A DNA stretch of 17,040 nt from Rhodospirillaceae bacterium (GTDB lineage: Bacteria > Pseudomonadota > Alphaproteobacteria > Rhodospirillales > Magnetovibrionaceae), in contig NVTL01000014.1 of assembly GCA_002401565.1 (NCBI GenBank), positions 16,782-33,821 of the forward strand. The letters run 5' to 3'. How positions within the stretch are numbered: position 1 is the first letter of the stretch; every line of letters begins with the position of its first letter. A model generated the notes under the pieces. The model worked only from the letters and a program-made list of their open reading frames with translations, had not been told where the DNA came from and did not search any database. The position numbers and the translations under genes are program-made. Positions 1 to 7,381 of this stretch are shown here, in pieces.

Positions 1-1209
1 GCCCAAAAAATTGCCGCCGCCAATTTGCCCAAGTATATGGTGCCCAGCAGGATCGTTTCGGTCGATGCCTTTCCTTTGACGTCGAATGGAAAAGTTGATG
101 CAAAAGCCCTAAAAGCCTTAGCCGAGCAGAGGCCTATATCCGTTGGCCCCAAGGTGGTGAGGCCGGCAAAAACCAAGGTTGAGAAACAGCTTCGTTCGTG
201 CTGGGAAAAGGTGCTTGGAGTCCCTGTGCCGTCTGTGGATCACGAGTTCTTTTCATTGGGTGGTGATTCCATAAAGACCGTTCACTTACTCAATGAACTC
301 ATGCAAAATTTTGATCAACCGATAACCTTAGAGCAGCTTTATCAGAACTCAAACATTAAGGATCAGGCTGAGTTTTTTGAAAAAAACCAGCACAAGAATG
401 GCAGCGTACTGGTTGCCTTTGGTGAAGAAGATGAAGCCAAGCCGTTGCTCTACATGCTCCATCCCGTTGGCGGGGCTGTCATGTGTTATCACGGGCTGGC
501 TCAGGTTTTGACAGACCAAGTTCAATTGGTTGGCGTTGCCGCTGCACCTGATATGTCTCTTAATACGGTGCACGATTTGGCAGAGTATTATTCCAATGAG
601 ATCATTGCTCATGCCAACTCAAGAGATATCATGCTCGGAGGATGGTCAATGGGGGGCGTTCTGGCTTTGGATGTCGCCCGACAATTGGAAGTAAAAGGGA
701 CTTCCGTATCCCAAACCTTCACGATTGATTCCTGGGTTTCAACAGACCCTGAAAAGGAACAACAGGTTTCCGACGGGCAACTGGCGCTCGGCTTTGTTGC
801 CGATTTTGCAGGTTTGGCAGATGACAACTTGGAGAGTTACACCAGGCTTGAAGCGGGCTGGAAAGAGAGTCCGAAAAAAGTTCTCTCTTGGGCTCGTAGT
901 GAGGGCTATATCCCATCGGACATCGGGGATGAGCTGGTCTCAAGCAGGTTTGATTTGTTTAGCCGGAATTACAAGGCATTGCTTGGCCATAAAGTCGTAT
1001 GGCCGAAATCGACCTTATCAATATTTACGGCAACGGCGCACTGTCGAGAAATGATGGGGCTGGCACCTTTGACTGAAATCTGGCCGAATGTATCCCGTGT
1101 AGAAAAAACCGTGGATGCGGATCACTTTACAATTATCTCTCAAGCGGCCACGAACGGGGTGGTGAGTTCTTTGCGCGAAACCTGCGATGAGTTTCTTGAG
1201 GAACGTTAA
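1..1209 (+). CDS. Non-ribosomal peptide synthetase, C-terminal part (A-domain end, PCP, thioesterase); 5' end outside window
   Basis: This is the last 402 codons of an NRPS; the frame is open from base 1, so the true start lies upstream. Three pieces are visible in order. First comes the end of an adenylation domain with the A10-type motif PLTSNGKVDAKAL (lysine at bases 91-93). Next is a peptidyl carrier domain with FFSLGGDSIKT, whose serine at 268-270 is the phosphopantetheine attachment site. Last is a type I thioesterase with GWSMGG (nucleophile Ser at 646-648), a likely catalytic Asp in TIDSW (727-729) and His in ADHFT (1123-1125). In this family the thioesterase releases the finished chain by hydrolysis or cyclisation, so this is the terminal module in the cytoplasm. 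The substrate cannot be predicted because the A-domain specificity pocket is outside the window. It converges on the exporter operon and shares stop-codon bases with the barrel gene. Confidence 0.95.
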   Translation, partial: AQKIAAANLPKYMVPSRIVSVDAFPLTSNGKVDAKALKALAEQRPISVGPKVVRPAKTKVEKQLRSCWEKVLGVPVPSVDHEFFSLGGDSIKTVHLLNELMQNFDQPITLEQLYQNSNIKDQAEFFEKNQHKNGSVLVAFGEEDEAKPLLYMLHPVGGAVMCYHGLAQVLTDQVQLVGVAAAPDMSLNTVHDLAEYYSNEIIAHANSRDIMLGGWSMGGVLALDVARQLEVKGTSVSQTFTIDSWVSTDPEKEQQVSDGQLALGFVADFAGLADDNLESYTRLEAGWKESPKKVLSWARSEGYIPSDIGDELVSSRFDLFSRNYKALLGHKVVWPKSTLSIFTATAHCREMMGLAPLTEIWPNVSRVEKTVDADHFTIISQAATNGVVSSLRETCDEFLEER

Positions 1210-2471
1210 AAGTTGCAAATGAATTCTGTCTTGATGTAGTCGTCGTTTTTCAGGCCGGAAAGAATGTTGTCGTACTTGGTCTTAAACATTGAACCGGACA
1301 ATTTCAGTGTCCAACCATCGTTTAGCCAGGTTTCGTATTCCATACTGAGTGCGCCGTCTTTCCGCCTGTGGTCAATCATCACGCCCAGAAGAAGTTTGCT
1401 GTCCCCGGCATCGTTAAATGTTATCCGGGAGCCCACAAGGAAGTCGTCGTCAAACGTTGATGAAGGGGCGTCCACCCCTTGGTCTTGCCAGTAATATTCA
1501 CCTAAAACTCCAATGTCCCAAGCGCCGATGCTCCGTACGAATGTATATTCCATTCCGGTTGATACGGCTGAGACGTTGTCATTCTTCTTGAGACCTCTGC
1601 GTTCAAGAGCTTCCAATTTGAGGACGATATGGTCCAATGTGGCCTGGATATCAATGCCCATTTGGCCGACTTTTCGATACTCTGGAGTATACGTGTTTGT
1701 GCTTGAGGAGAGGATAAGATTTGGTTCACGATCCAGGCCGTAAAATAGACTCACGCCCACATCTAAGATGTCCTGAGTTGTTCCGTATCTAACGGCATAG
1801 CTTGGTGTGCGGGCGCTGGCTCCACTTGTGAAGGTCGCCTCACCGACCACAGGTGACGAGCCACGAAAGCGGCCCTTCCGCCCGGGGAAGGTTCGGTTTC
1901 TGTGTCCCAATAAAAGATAGAAATCAAGTTGGCCGTCCGGCAAAAGAATGTTTGAGTGAATGCCGGGCTGGCCGAGTTTTTCCTTACCCCGAGGGTCCTC
2001 GACAAGGTCAATTTGGTTGATGACATCGATTAACCGGCGTCCCTCCAAAATACCCCAATGCTCTTGAAGAACGCCAAGACGCATCCCCCATTCGCCTTGG
2101 TCGACAAAGAGGTACAATTCCCGGATATCGAGTTTGCTTCGTTGGGGATCCACACTGTCGTAGCGGATGAATGGCTTAGCGGTAATGCGGGCGCGCCCGT
2201 CGTCCAGTTTCCAAGGTAAAGGCATGGAAACGCGTGGAGACAGGTGAAAGGACGGCTGCGGGTTGCTGTTCGACTGATCTGGATGCGCAGGGTTATCCGA
2301 AAACGTCAGAAACTGTGCTCCCATGTCTCCCGAAAGGCTGTAATTTATGGGCTCATTTTTGGCCCAGGCCTGTGAAATCGGGGCGAGGGCGAGGGTGATC
2401 GCGACCCAAAAATGTGCTGGAATGGCGGCTTTTCGTCGGAAACGGAACAGCCGCTTAGGGTGACGGATCAA
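1206..2471 (-). CDS. Putative outer-membrane beta-barrel protein (porin/DUF1302-like)
   Basis: A protein of 421 residues if started at the TTG at 2471. That TTG overlaps the TGA stop of the upstream LolA-like gene (TTGA), suggesting translational coupling. The same frame is open to 2606, but the extra residues would lie inside the neighbour's coding sequence. The N-terminus is arginine-rich (RHPKRLFRFRRK), followed by a hydrophobic stretch and a likely signal-peptidase site after AQAWA-type residues (SQAWA, then KNEP). The mature part alternates short polar and aromatic stretches typical of beta-strands and ends in Phe (TEFICNF), the usual terminal residue for BAM-inserted outer-membrane proteins. 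Its place in an RND/LolA-like operon suggests an outer-membrane exit or uptake channel. No specific family was confirmed; DUF1302-like is a guess from the overall look and context. Confidence 0.72.
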   Translation of the reverse strand: MIRHPKRLFRFRRKAAIPAHFWVAITLALAPISQAWAKNEPINYSLSGDMGAQFLTFSDNPAHPDQSNSNPQPSFHLSPRVSMPLPWKLDDGRARITAKPFIRYDSVDPQRSKLDIRELYLFVDQGEWGMRLGVLQEHWGILEGRRLIDVINQIDLVEDPRGKEKLGQPGIHSNILLPDGQLDFYLLLGHRNRTFPGRKGRFRGSSPVVGEATFTSGASARTPSYAVRYGTTQDILDVGVSLFYGLDREPNLILSSSTNTYTPEYRKVGQMGIDIQATLDHIVLKLEALERRGLKKNDNVSAVSTGMEYTFVRSIGAWDIGVLGEYYWQDQGVDAPSSTFDDDFLVGSRITFNDAGDSKLLLGVMIDHRRKDGALSMEYETWLNDGWTLKLSGSMFKTKYDNILSGLKNDDYIKTEFICNF

Positions 2472-3370
2472 TCCAGCAACTCCTTTAATTGTCTCGGTCG
2501 AAATTCCCGTGCAAGGAGGCCGATACCAAATTTGTAGTCGGTCATTTTGAGTATCGATTTCTTTCCTGTGATGTGGTTGCTCATGCTCATGGTCTCGGCC
2601 CGCCAATGTTTGTTTTTGTATTTCTGATAGCCGCCAAGCTGAAGCGTTTTGACGAGCTGGTCTTTCCTGTCAAAGAATTCAATTTTCATCTGTCTGAATT
2701 GGGACGTGTCATACCTGACGATGATGAAGTTATATCCAGAGTATGGATAAAGGGGCGTTTGTTTGACAATGGCACACGTCAGTTGGTCGCACGCTTCCTC
2801 TCCAAGCCATTCATATTTGTAGTTAGCAAGCTCCATGGAACCGATATCTTCATAGGAGAATTCGCTTCCGGCAAAAGAGCCAGACTTGTCGGCTGCGGCG
2901 ATGCGTTTTGTTCTTCTGAGCGCGGGGAGCAGCAGCCAAACATCATCACTAGTGCCAACTTTTGAATGGATCAGGACACTGGTTCCTTTCACATTTCTAG
3001 GGGCGACGAAACGCATGAGAATCTGGTCACCGGTCTCTGCGGTTGGTTTTTCCAAAACTTTCATATGCAGAGAGCGAACGCTTGTTTGGCCGGATTTATC
3101 AATCAAATCTATTTTCATGTTGGACATGCTGTCATGAAAGCCAAGGTCCGTCGCTTTCCAGGCCGCAGCTGCGGATCGTCCGCGATCTGCGGTGTTGAGT
3201 GGCGGAGCGGCAAATGCTTGTGCCAAAGTGAATGTGCCGCATAAAGCGCCCCATAAGGATAATATTAGTATTTTTTTCATATTAACGTCCTCTTTTGAGC
3301 GGATGATTTTGGTGGTTGTTAGATGTCTTGTGGCGCGCAGTATCAAAGAAAAAAATCAGCGGAGGGAGCA
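2309..3370. repeat. Tandem duplication unit, copy 1 (1062 bp)
   Basis: Holds the head of the barrel gene, all of LolA-like copy 1 and the RND-tail remnant. It aligns along its whole length with 3371-4418, which lies directly beside it in the same orientation. The boundaries were placed by eye where similarity switches between the RND tail and the barrel head. Confidence 0.8.
2468..3280 (-). CDS. LolA-like outer-membrane lipoprotein-sorting family protein, copy 1
   Basis: A periplasmic protein of 270 residues. The start is ATG at 3280, with a good ribosome site (AGAGGA) just upstream; the frame extends to 3346 but the signal peptide begins at this ATG. Residues 1-24 form a signal peptide (MKKILILSL..., cleavage after AQAFA). 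The mature part carries GSFAGSEFSYEDIG, a hallmark of the LolA-like family annotated as outer membrane lipoprotein-sorting protein (PF17131 type). Such proteins form an open half-barrel that holds lipid-like ligands and are often encoded beside MMPL/RND transporters. It is a paralogue of the gene at 3528-4328, with roughly three quarters identical residues by eye, produced by a tandem duplication. It probably shuttles a hydrophobic cargo between the RND pump and the outer-membrane barrel; that role is inferred. Confidence 0.85.
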   Translation of the reverse strand: MKKILILSLWGALCGTFTLAQAFAAPPLNTADRGRSAAAAWKATDLGFHDSMSNMKIDLIDKSGQTSVRSLHMKVLEKPTAETGDQILMRFVAPRNVKGTSVLIHSKVGTSDDVWLLLPALRRTKRIAAADKSGSFAGSEFSYEDIGSMELANYKYEWLGEEACDQLTCAIVKQTPLYPYSGYNFIIVRYDTSQFRQMKIEFFDRKDQLVKTLQLGGYQKYKNKHWRAETMSMSNHITGKKSILKMTDYKFGIGLLAREFRPRQLKELLD

Positions 3371-3527
3371 GAAATTCGGCTCCCTCATCTCCCGAAAAAC
3401 TGATATTTGCGGGTTTATTTTGGGCTCTGACATCTAAAATCGAAGTGAGGGCAAGATGATTGTGACCCAAAAATGTGCTGAATGACGGTCTCTCATTTGA
3501 AAGAGAGAAACCGCCTAGGGCAACGGA
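3282..3527 (-). pseudogene. Chimeric remnant: head of barrel gene joined to tail of RND gene
   Basis: Read on the minus strand, 3527-3371 matches the first part of the barrel gene (compare 2467-2309). From 3370 to 3282 it matches the last 29 codons of the RND gene (compare 4418-4330). Protein-level matches are clear: SGDEGAEFL against SGDMGAQFL, then PPLIFFFDTAR against PPLIVFFDTAR. The piece is not a working gene. The position of the barrel gene's TTG start is now ATA, an in-frame TGA follows, and a net 2-bp loss (157 bp against 159 bp) breaks the frame. The RND-tail half keeps its original stop one base before the next ATG, the same geometry as at 4328-4332. A short open frame starting at a TTG at 3470 crosses the joint but has no signal peptide or ribosome site that I can see. 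Confidence 0.85.
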
Positions 3528-4418
3528 TTATTCCAGCAATTCGACCAATAGGCTAGGCCGAAACTCCCGTTTGTTGAGGCCTATATCAAATTTGTAGTCG
3601 GCCATTTTTAGAATCGTTTTTTTTCCCGTAATGTGGTTGCTCATGCTCAATGTACCGGCACGCCAATGTTTGCCTTTGTGTTGTTGGTAGTCGGCAAGGT
3701 GAAGCGTTTTGACGAGCTGGTCCTTACGGTCAAAGTATTCAACTTTCATCTGTCTGTTTTCTAAAGTGTCATAGCTGACGACGATGAAGTTATATCCAGA
3801 GTGTGGATAAAGGGGCGTTTGTTTGACAATGGCGCACGTCAGTTTGTTGCACGCTTCTTCTCTAAGCCATTCATATTTGAAGTTCGCATGCTCCATGGTG
3901 CCGATATCTTCATAGGAGAATTCGCTTCCGGCAAAAGAGCCTGACTTGTCGACTGCGGCAATGCGTTTTGTTTTTCTGAGCGCGGGCATAAGCAACCAAA
4001 CATCATCGCTGGCACCAACTTTGGAGTGGACCAGAACACTGGTTCCTTTCACACTTTCAGGACTGGTGAAACGCATGAGGATATGGTTTCCAGGACCTTT
4101 TGCGGGGTTCTCCAAAACTTTCATACGGAGAGAACGCGTGCTTGTTTGGCCGGATTTATCGATTAAATTCATTTCCATTGTGGAAACGTTGTCACGAAAG
4201 CCGAGGTCTGTTCCTTTCCAGGCCGCAGCTATGGACCGTCCGCGATCAGTGGTGTTAGATTGCGGAGCGGCAAAGGCTTGTGCCAAAGTGAATGTGCAGC
4301 ATAAAGATAGCAGTAATATTTTTTTCATTTCAACTTCCTACTTTCAGTGGTTTTTGTGATGTTGAATCGGACGTCTTGGTGCGCGCAGTATCAAAGAAAA
4401 CAATCAGTGGCGGGAGCA
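3371..4418. repeat. Tandem duplication unit, copy 2 (1048 bp)
   Basis: Holds the barrel-head remnant, all of LolA-like copy 2 and the last 29 codons of the intact RND gene. The 14-bp length difference from copy 1 is explained by a 12-bp signal-peptide difference and a 2-bp difference in the barrel-head remnant; the RND-tail parts are both 90 bp. Confidence 0.8.
3528..4328 (-). CDS. LolA-like outer-membrane lipoprotein-sorting family protein, copy 2
   Basis: A periplasmic protein of 266 residues starting at ATG 4328, one base after the RND stop codon, with AGGAAG as ribosome site inside the RND 3' end. The signal peptide is MKKILLLSL...AQAFA; it is four residues shorter than in copy 1, which accounts for the 12-bp difference between the genes. 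The family motif GSFAGSEFSYEDIG is unchanged, as are the stretch around TCAIVKQTPLYP and the MSNHITGKK motif near the C-terminus. Both copies are full length and keep the same conserved blocks, so both are probably under selection. Differences cluster in the exposed-looking stretches (for example residues around 70-90 and the last ten), which may mean altered ligand or partner preference. Being next to the pump, this copy may be the original partner, but direction of duplication cannot be told. Confidence 0.85.
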   Translation of the reverse strand: MKKILLLSLCCTFTLAQAFAAPQSNTTDRGRSIAAAWKGTDLGFRDNVSTMEMNLIDKSGQTSTRSLRMKVLENPAKGPGNHILMRFTSPESVKGTSVLVHSKVGASDDVWLLMPALRKTKRIAAVDKSGSFAGSEFSYEDIGTMEHANFKYEWLREEACNKLTCAIVKQTPLYPHSGYNFIVVSYDTLENRQMKVEYFDRKDQLVKTLHLADYQQHKGKHWRAGTLSMSNHITGKKTILKMADYKFDIGLNKREFRPSLLVELLE

Positions 4419-6684
4419 TGATGATATCTAAAATAAACGCGATTGTGATCGTGATAGCCGCGAGAATTCCTAGGTCGGCATTCATCTTAAAAGACGATAA
4501 CGCGAGGACGCAAAAGCCGAGGGCTAAGATTATTGAATTGATGAAAAGAGCGGGGCCGATCGCAGAGATGGTTTCGGCCATTGCCACATCCGGTGGTGAA
4601 AGGGCAACGGATCTTCGACGATTGTAATCATATAAAATATGAATCGTTGCATCAACGACCAGCCCATAGGCGACTACGCAAACGTTGGCGGCTGCGGTGT
4701 TGATTTCGCCCCTAAAGATGCCCCAAATTCCAAACATTACGACAAAGGGAGCAACGTTTGGGAGGATGCTGAGAATGCCCAGTTTAAAATTTTTCAGAGC
4801 AACGATGATGACCAAACTAACAACGGCGAGCGCGAAACCAACGCCCCACATCATGTGGCTGATGTTGGTGTGCGAAAGGTAGGCGAAGACGATAGCCTCT
4901 CCCGTGGCTGGACTGGCGGTGACCGCATCAGGTGAGTTTCTGCTTAGCCATGCATCGGTGACTTCTTTGAATGTCCGCAACTCCTTCGTATCGAGAGCGC
5001 CAAGTGTCGCGACGACCCGACTGGACGTGCCGCTAATATCAACCCGGTCGGTCATGCTCAGGCCATAGGGAAGCGACATCTCATAAAGCAAAAGAATCTG
5101 TGCTGCTAAATCCGGGTTCTTTGGAAGGCGGTACGCTTCAGGTGCTCCCTCGTGCATGGCTTGTGTTAGGCGCTTGACCGAGTCTGTCAAAATGTTGACA
5201 TGCAGAACTTCGGAACGACTGCGTAGCCAGACCCCAAATTGATCAAGAAATTCTAGGTATTGCGGGTCCGAAACTCCTGAGTCAGAGCGAGAACCCACGG
5301 CAACTTCAAGCCGATAAATGCCCGTTAAATGGTCGAGTGTAAAATCAGTATCTTGGCGAATGGTCAGGCTCTTGTCGAAATTTTCAACGATTCGGTCATT
5401 AATTTCTATCAACGTAATCGGCAAGGCTGAGAGGATAAATCCGATGCCAAGGCACAGAAATGTTCGCTTGGGGTTGCGAAGCAAGAAGGGGACCGTCTTG
5501 GAAAATATTGAAAAACCAACAAGTCGTGAATTGAGCTTTAGGGCTGTCAGGGGGGCTAGGGCAGGAACAATTCCCAAGGCTATTGCCCAGGCTAGAATTG
5601 CACCAATAGCGGCAAGCAGGCCTAAGTCACGATAGGGTTCGGAAGCTGAAAATTGCAGGCTAAGGAAGCCGATTGCCGTTGTAAAGCTGGTGATGGTGAT
5701 CGGACCGATCGTCTGTTTAATGCCCATTATAACAGCTTCTTTTTTGCCTTCAGTTAGGGCTCTGCAGCGTTGGCTGGCAAGGATAATATGGACGACATCA
5801 GCCACTGCGATGACGAGAATAATTGTCGGGGTCAGCCCTGAAGGGGGCGTTAAGAGCACATCAAGCCAACCTGCTATGCCGAGCGCTCCGACGGTGGATA
5901 GGGTCAAAACGAGCAAGACGATAAGCATTGCCCCGATGCTTCTTAGGGTGATCGTGGCCAAAATGAGGATGATGAGATACATGAGAGGGGTGAGTGTCTC
6001 CATATCCTTTTGGGTGGCTTCGGGGTATGCCGCACCAATGGCGGCTAACCCGGTTAGGGCAATGTCGATGTCGGCGTACTGTGCGGAAAAGTATTCAATA
6101 AGTTTGCGGGCGGCATTGTTCGCGGCCACGACCGCCATGGGGTCGCTTTCGGGTAATTGAAGGGTGACCAAAACGCCGGTCGCCCCATTGTCTCTTGCCA
6201 ATAAAATCCCCACAAGTTCCGGGGCCTCGGTTGCTATTTTCTTGAGCTCAACCAGCTTTTCAGGCGTCAGTTCGGCGGGATTGGGCAGTAAATCATCAAT
6301 GTTAATGACGTCACCAGACGTCTGGATATGTTGATAGTTCGTCAGGGAATCGACCCGGTAGGAAGAGGGTAACTTCCAAGCTCTTTCCGTCAAATCAGAG
6401 ATCGCCGTCATGACGTCTTGGGTGAAGACGTCGCCATTTTTCGGCTTCAGCACAAACAGAAGGGTATCTGACTTGGAAAACTTCTGATGGATGTTGTCGA
6501 GGGACGTGATTTGCGGATCATCTTTGGGGAAGAAAACACGGTAATCGGCATTAAAGCTAAGCTGCGTCACCCCGCTCCCTAAGGCTATCGCGATAACGAC
6601 GGTCAATGCTGCCGCTATCCAACGCCACCGCACGAGGTTTTCAATCCCTTTACTTATCAATGTCCTTCTTAGCCCTTCGTCCAT
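4330..6684 (-). CDS. RND superfamily (MMPL-type) transporter
   Basis: An inner-membrane transporter of 784 residues with the internal two-fold repeat of RND proteins. A first membrane helix lies at about 22-41 and a periplasmic loop at about 42-230. A block of helices spans about 231-380, followed by another helix at about 406-427, a second periplasmic loop to about 608 and a final helix block from about 610 to 765. Each helix block has a membrane-embedded aspartate (D296 in VADVVH, D678 in VVDATIH) of the kind used for proton coupling. At this length, and with no visible membrane-fusion partner, it fits the MMPL/hydrophobe-exporter branch rather than AcrB. It heads the leftward operon with two LolA-like proteins and a barrel protein, so cargo is probably lipid-like. 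ATG 6684 has no strong ribosome site; a TTG at 6660 preceded by AAGAAGG is an alternative start. Confidence 0.88.
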   Translation of the reverse strand: MDEGLRRTLISKGIENLVRWRWIAAALTVVIAIALGSGVTQLSFNADYRVFFPKDDPQITSLDNIHQKFSKSDTLLFVLKPKNGDVFTQDVMTAISDLTERAWKLPSSYRVDSLTNYQHIQTSGDVINIDDLLPNPAELTPEKLVELKKIATEAPELVGILLARDNGATGVLVTLQLPESDPMAVVAANNAARKLIEYFSAQYADIDIALTGLAAIGAAYPEATQKDMETLTPLMYLIILILATITLRSIGAMLIVLLVLTLSTVGALGIAGWLDVLLTPPSGLTPTIILVIAVADVVHIILASQRCRALTEGKKEAVIMGIKQTIGPITITSFTTAIGFLSLQFSASEPYRDLGLLAAIGAILAWAIALGIVPALAPLTALKLNSRLVGFSIFSKTVPFLLRNPKRTFLCLGIGFILSALPITLIEINDRIVENFDKSLTIRQDTDFTLDHLTGIYRLEVAVGSRSDSGVSDPQYLEFLDQFGVWLRSRSEVLHVNILTDSVKRLTQAMHEGAPEAYRLPKNPDLAAQILLLYEMSLPYGLSMTDRVDISGTSSRVVATLGALDTKELRTFKEVTDAWLSRNSPDAVTASPATGEAIVFAYLSHTNISHMMWGVGFALAVVSLVIIVALKNFKLGILSILPNVAPFVVMFGIWGIFRGEINTAAANVCVVAYGLVVDATIHILYDYNRRRSVALSPPDVAMAETISAIGPALFINSIILALGFCVLALSSFKMNADLGILAAITITIAFILDIIMLPPLIVFFDTARTKTSDSTSQKPLKVGS

Positions 6685-6738
6685 AACAATTGCACGTTGT
6701 GTGTTTGCACGCCCATAAAGAGCAAGCTAGGAATATAT

Positions 6739-6767
6739 AGGTAACATGGCAAAGTTGTAAGTGTCAA
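6739..6767 (-). promoter_or_regulatory. Possible promoter for the RND operon
   Basis: On the minus strand a perfect TTGACA lies at 6767-6762. A 17-bp spacer leads to TTACCT at 6744-6739, about 55 bp before the RND start. The -35 match is perfect but the -10 is poor, so this is only a candidate. An imperfect inverted repeat (TGGCAAAGT / ACTTTGGCA) surrounds the spacer and could be an operator. Confidence 0.25.
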
Positions 6768-7293
6768 TTTTACTTTGGCAGTCACAAAAGCACTATATTT
6801 TCATCATTTAAAAAATATTTTCGTTATAAGGGTGTTTTAACGGCTCTGTTTAGACCGTAACCAAGGCCGAAAGCCGCGTGATGGGGGGTTGCACGGTTTT
6901 AAAGGGGGGCGATCTTTGCGGCTTCGCCCTTGATCCTCACAAAAGGCGACGTCACGCTGCTCGGGCAGTTAGTGCCAGATGTCTGGTGAAAGCGGCGGGC
7001 TGCGGCGATGTTCGTCTTAATTAGACAAGTATATACAACATATTAGTATCAGTATCGATCATGCCCTAAATCCGATGCGGAAAATCATCACCCCTGAAAC
7101 AACACGTCTTTGTACGTATATTTAGGGTTGGTCGGCCGGTAATTTTGCTGAAAAGTCTGAGCTTAGAGGGCTGCTTTGCTTGATTTAGGGGGTGGTGTTA
7201 TAAATATTACAATTAGAAAGTTAAAAATATTAACCAGAATACAACATAACGGTGTACACGTAAGTTCAATTCTGCTAGTGTCAATTTACAACC

Positions 7294-7310
7294 TAATCAA
7301 GTGCTGATTA
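7294..7310. promoter_or_regulatory. Perfect dyad TAATCA-N5-TGATTA upstream of the rightward operon
   Basis: Two 6-bp arms around AGTGC form a perfect inverted repeat about 70 bp before the first gene. It sits just upstream of TACAAT (7335-7340), which could be a -10 element, so it may be an operator. No clear -35 was seen and no regulator is encoded in the window. Confidence 0.3.
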
Positions 7311-7372
7311 TAACAACCTTATCGAGTATGATCGTACAATATTAAGAAAGAAGTAGTCTCGGTATGAGGCGT

Positions 7373-7377
7373 GGAGG
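7373..7377 (+). promoter_or_regulatory. Ribosome binding site that favours the GTG start at 7382
   Basis: GGAGG lies four bases before GTG 7382. The ATG at 7364 in the same frame has only a weak purine stretch upstream, and the protein family normally begins with the beta-strand right after this GTG (KHLIVV). Confidence 0.5.
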
Positions 7378-7381
7378 CGAC

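Larger units (their letters stand above)
6685..7363. other. Divergent intergenic region without a supported gene
   Basis: About 680 bp between the leftward RND operon and the rightward phosphatase-like operon. Both ends are AT-rich and probably hold the two promoters. The middle, about 6840-7015, is clearly richer in G and C and contains a stem GGGCGA/TCGCCC at 6907-6929. Short frames of 47 codons are open on both strands there, but neither looks like a gene. The 11-mer AGTGTCAATTT occurs at 6760-6770 and again at 7277-7287. Confidence 0.6.

Noticed and set aside
2489..2965. 158-codon plus-strand frame inside LolA-like copy 1
   Set aside because: It is antisense to a clearly supported gene with a signal peptide and family motif, and has no recognisable features of its own.
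3282..3470. 62-codon frame across the duplication joint as a new fusion gene
   Set aside because: It is explained as the chance joining of barrel-head and RND-tail pieces; the signal peptide and start of the parent gene are lost and no ribosome site is seen.
5690..6160. 156-codon plus-strand frame inside the RND gene
   Set aside because: Antisense shadow of transmembrane helices; no motif or ribosome site.
6881..7024. 47-codon plus-strand frame (and an antisense frame of similar length) in the GC-rich island
   Set aside because: No ribosome site, low-complexity basic composition, and equal openness on the other strand; more likely an effect of local GC content.
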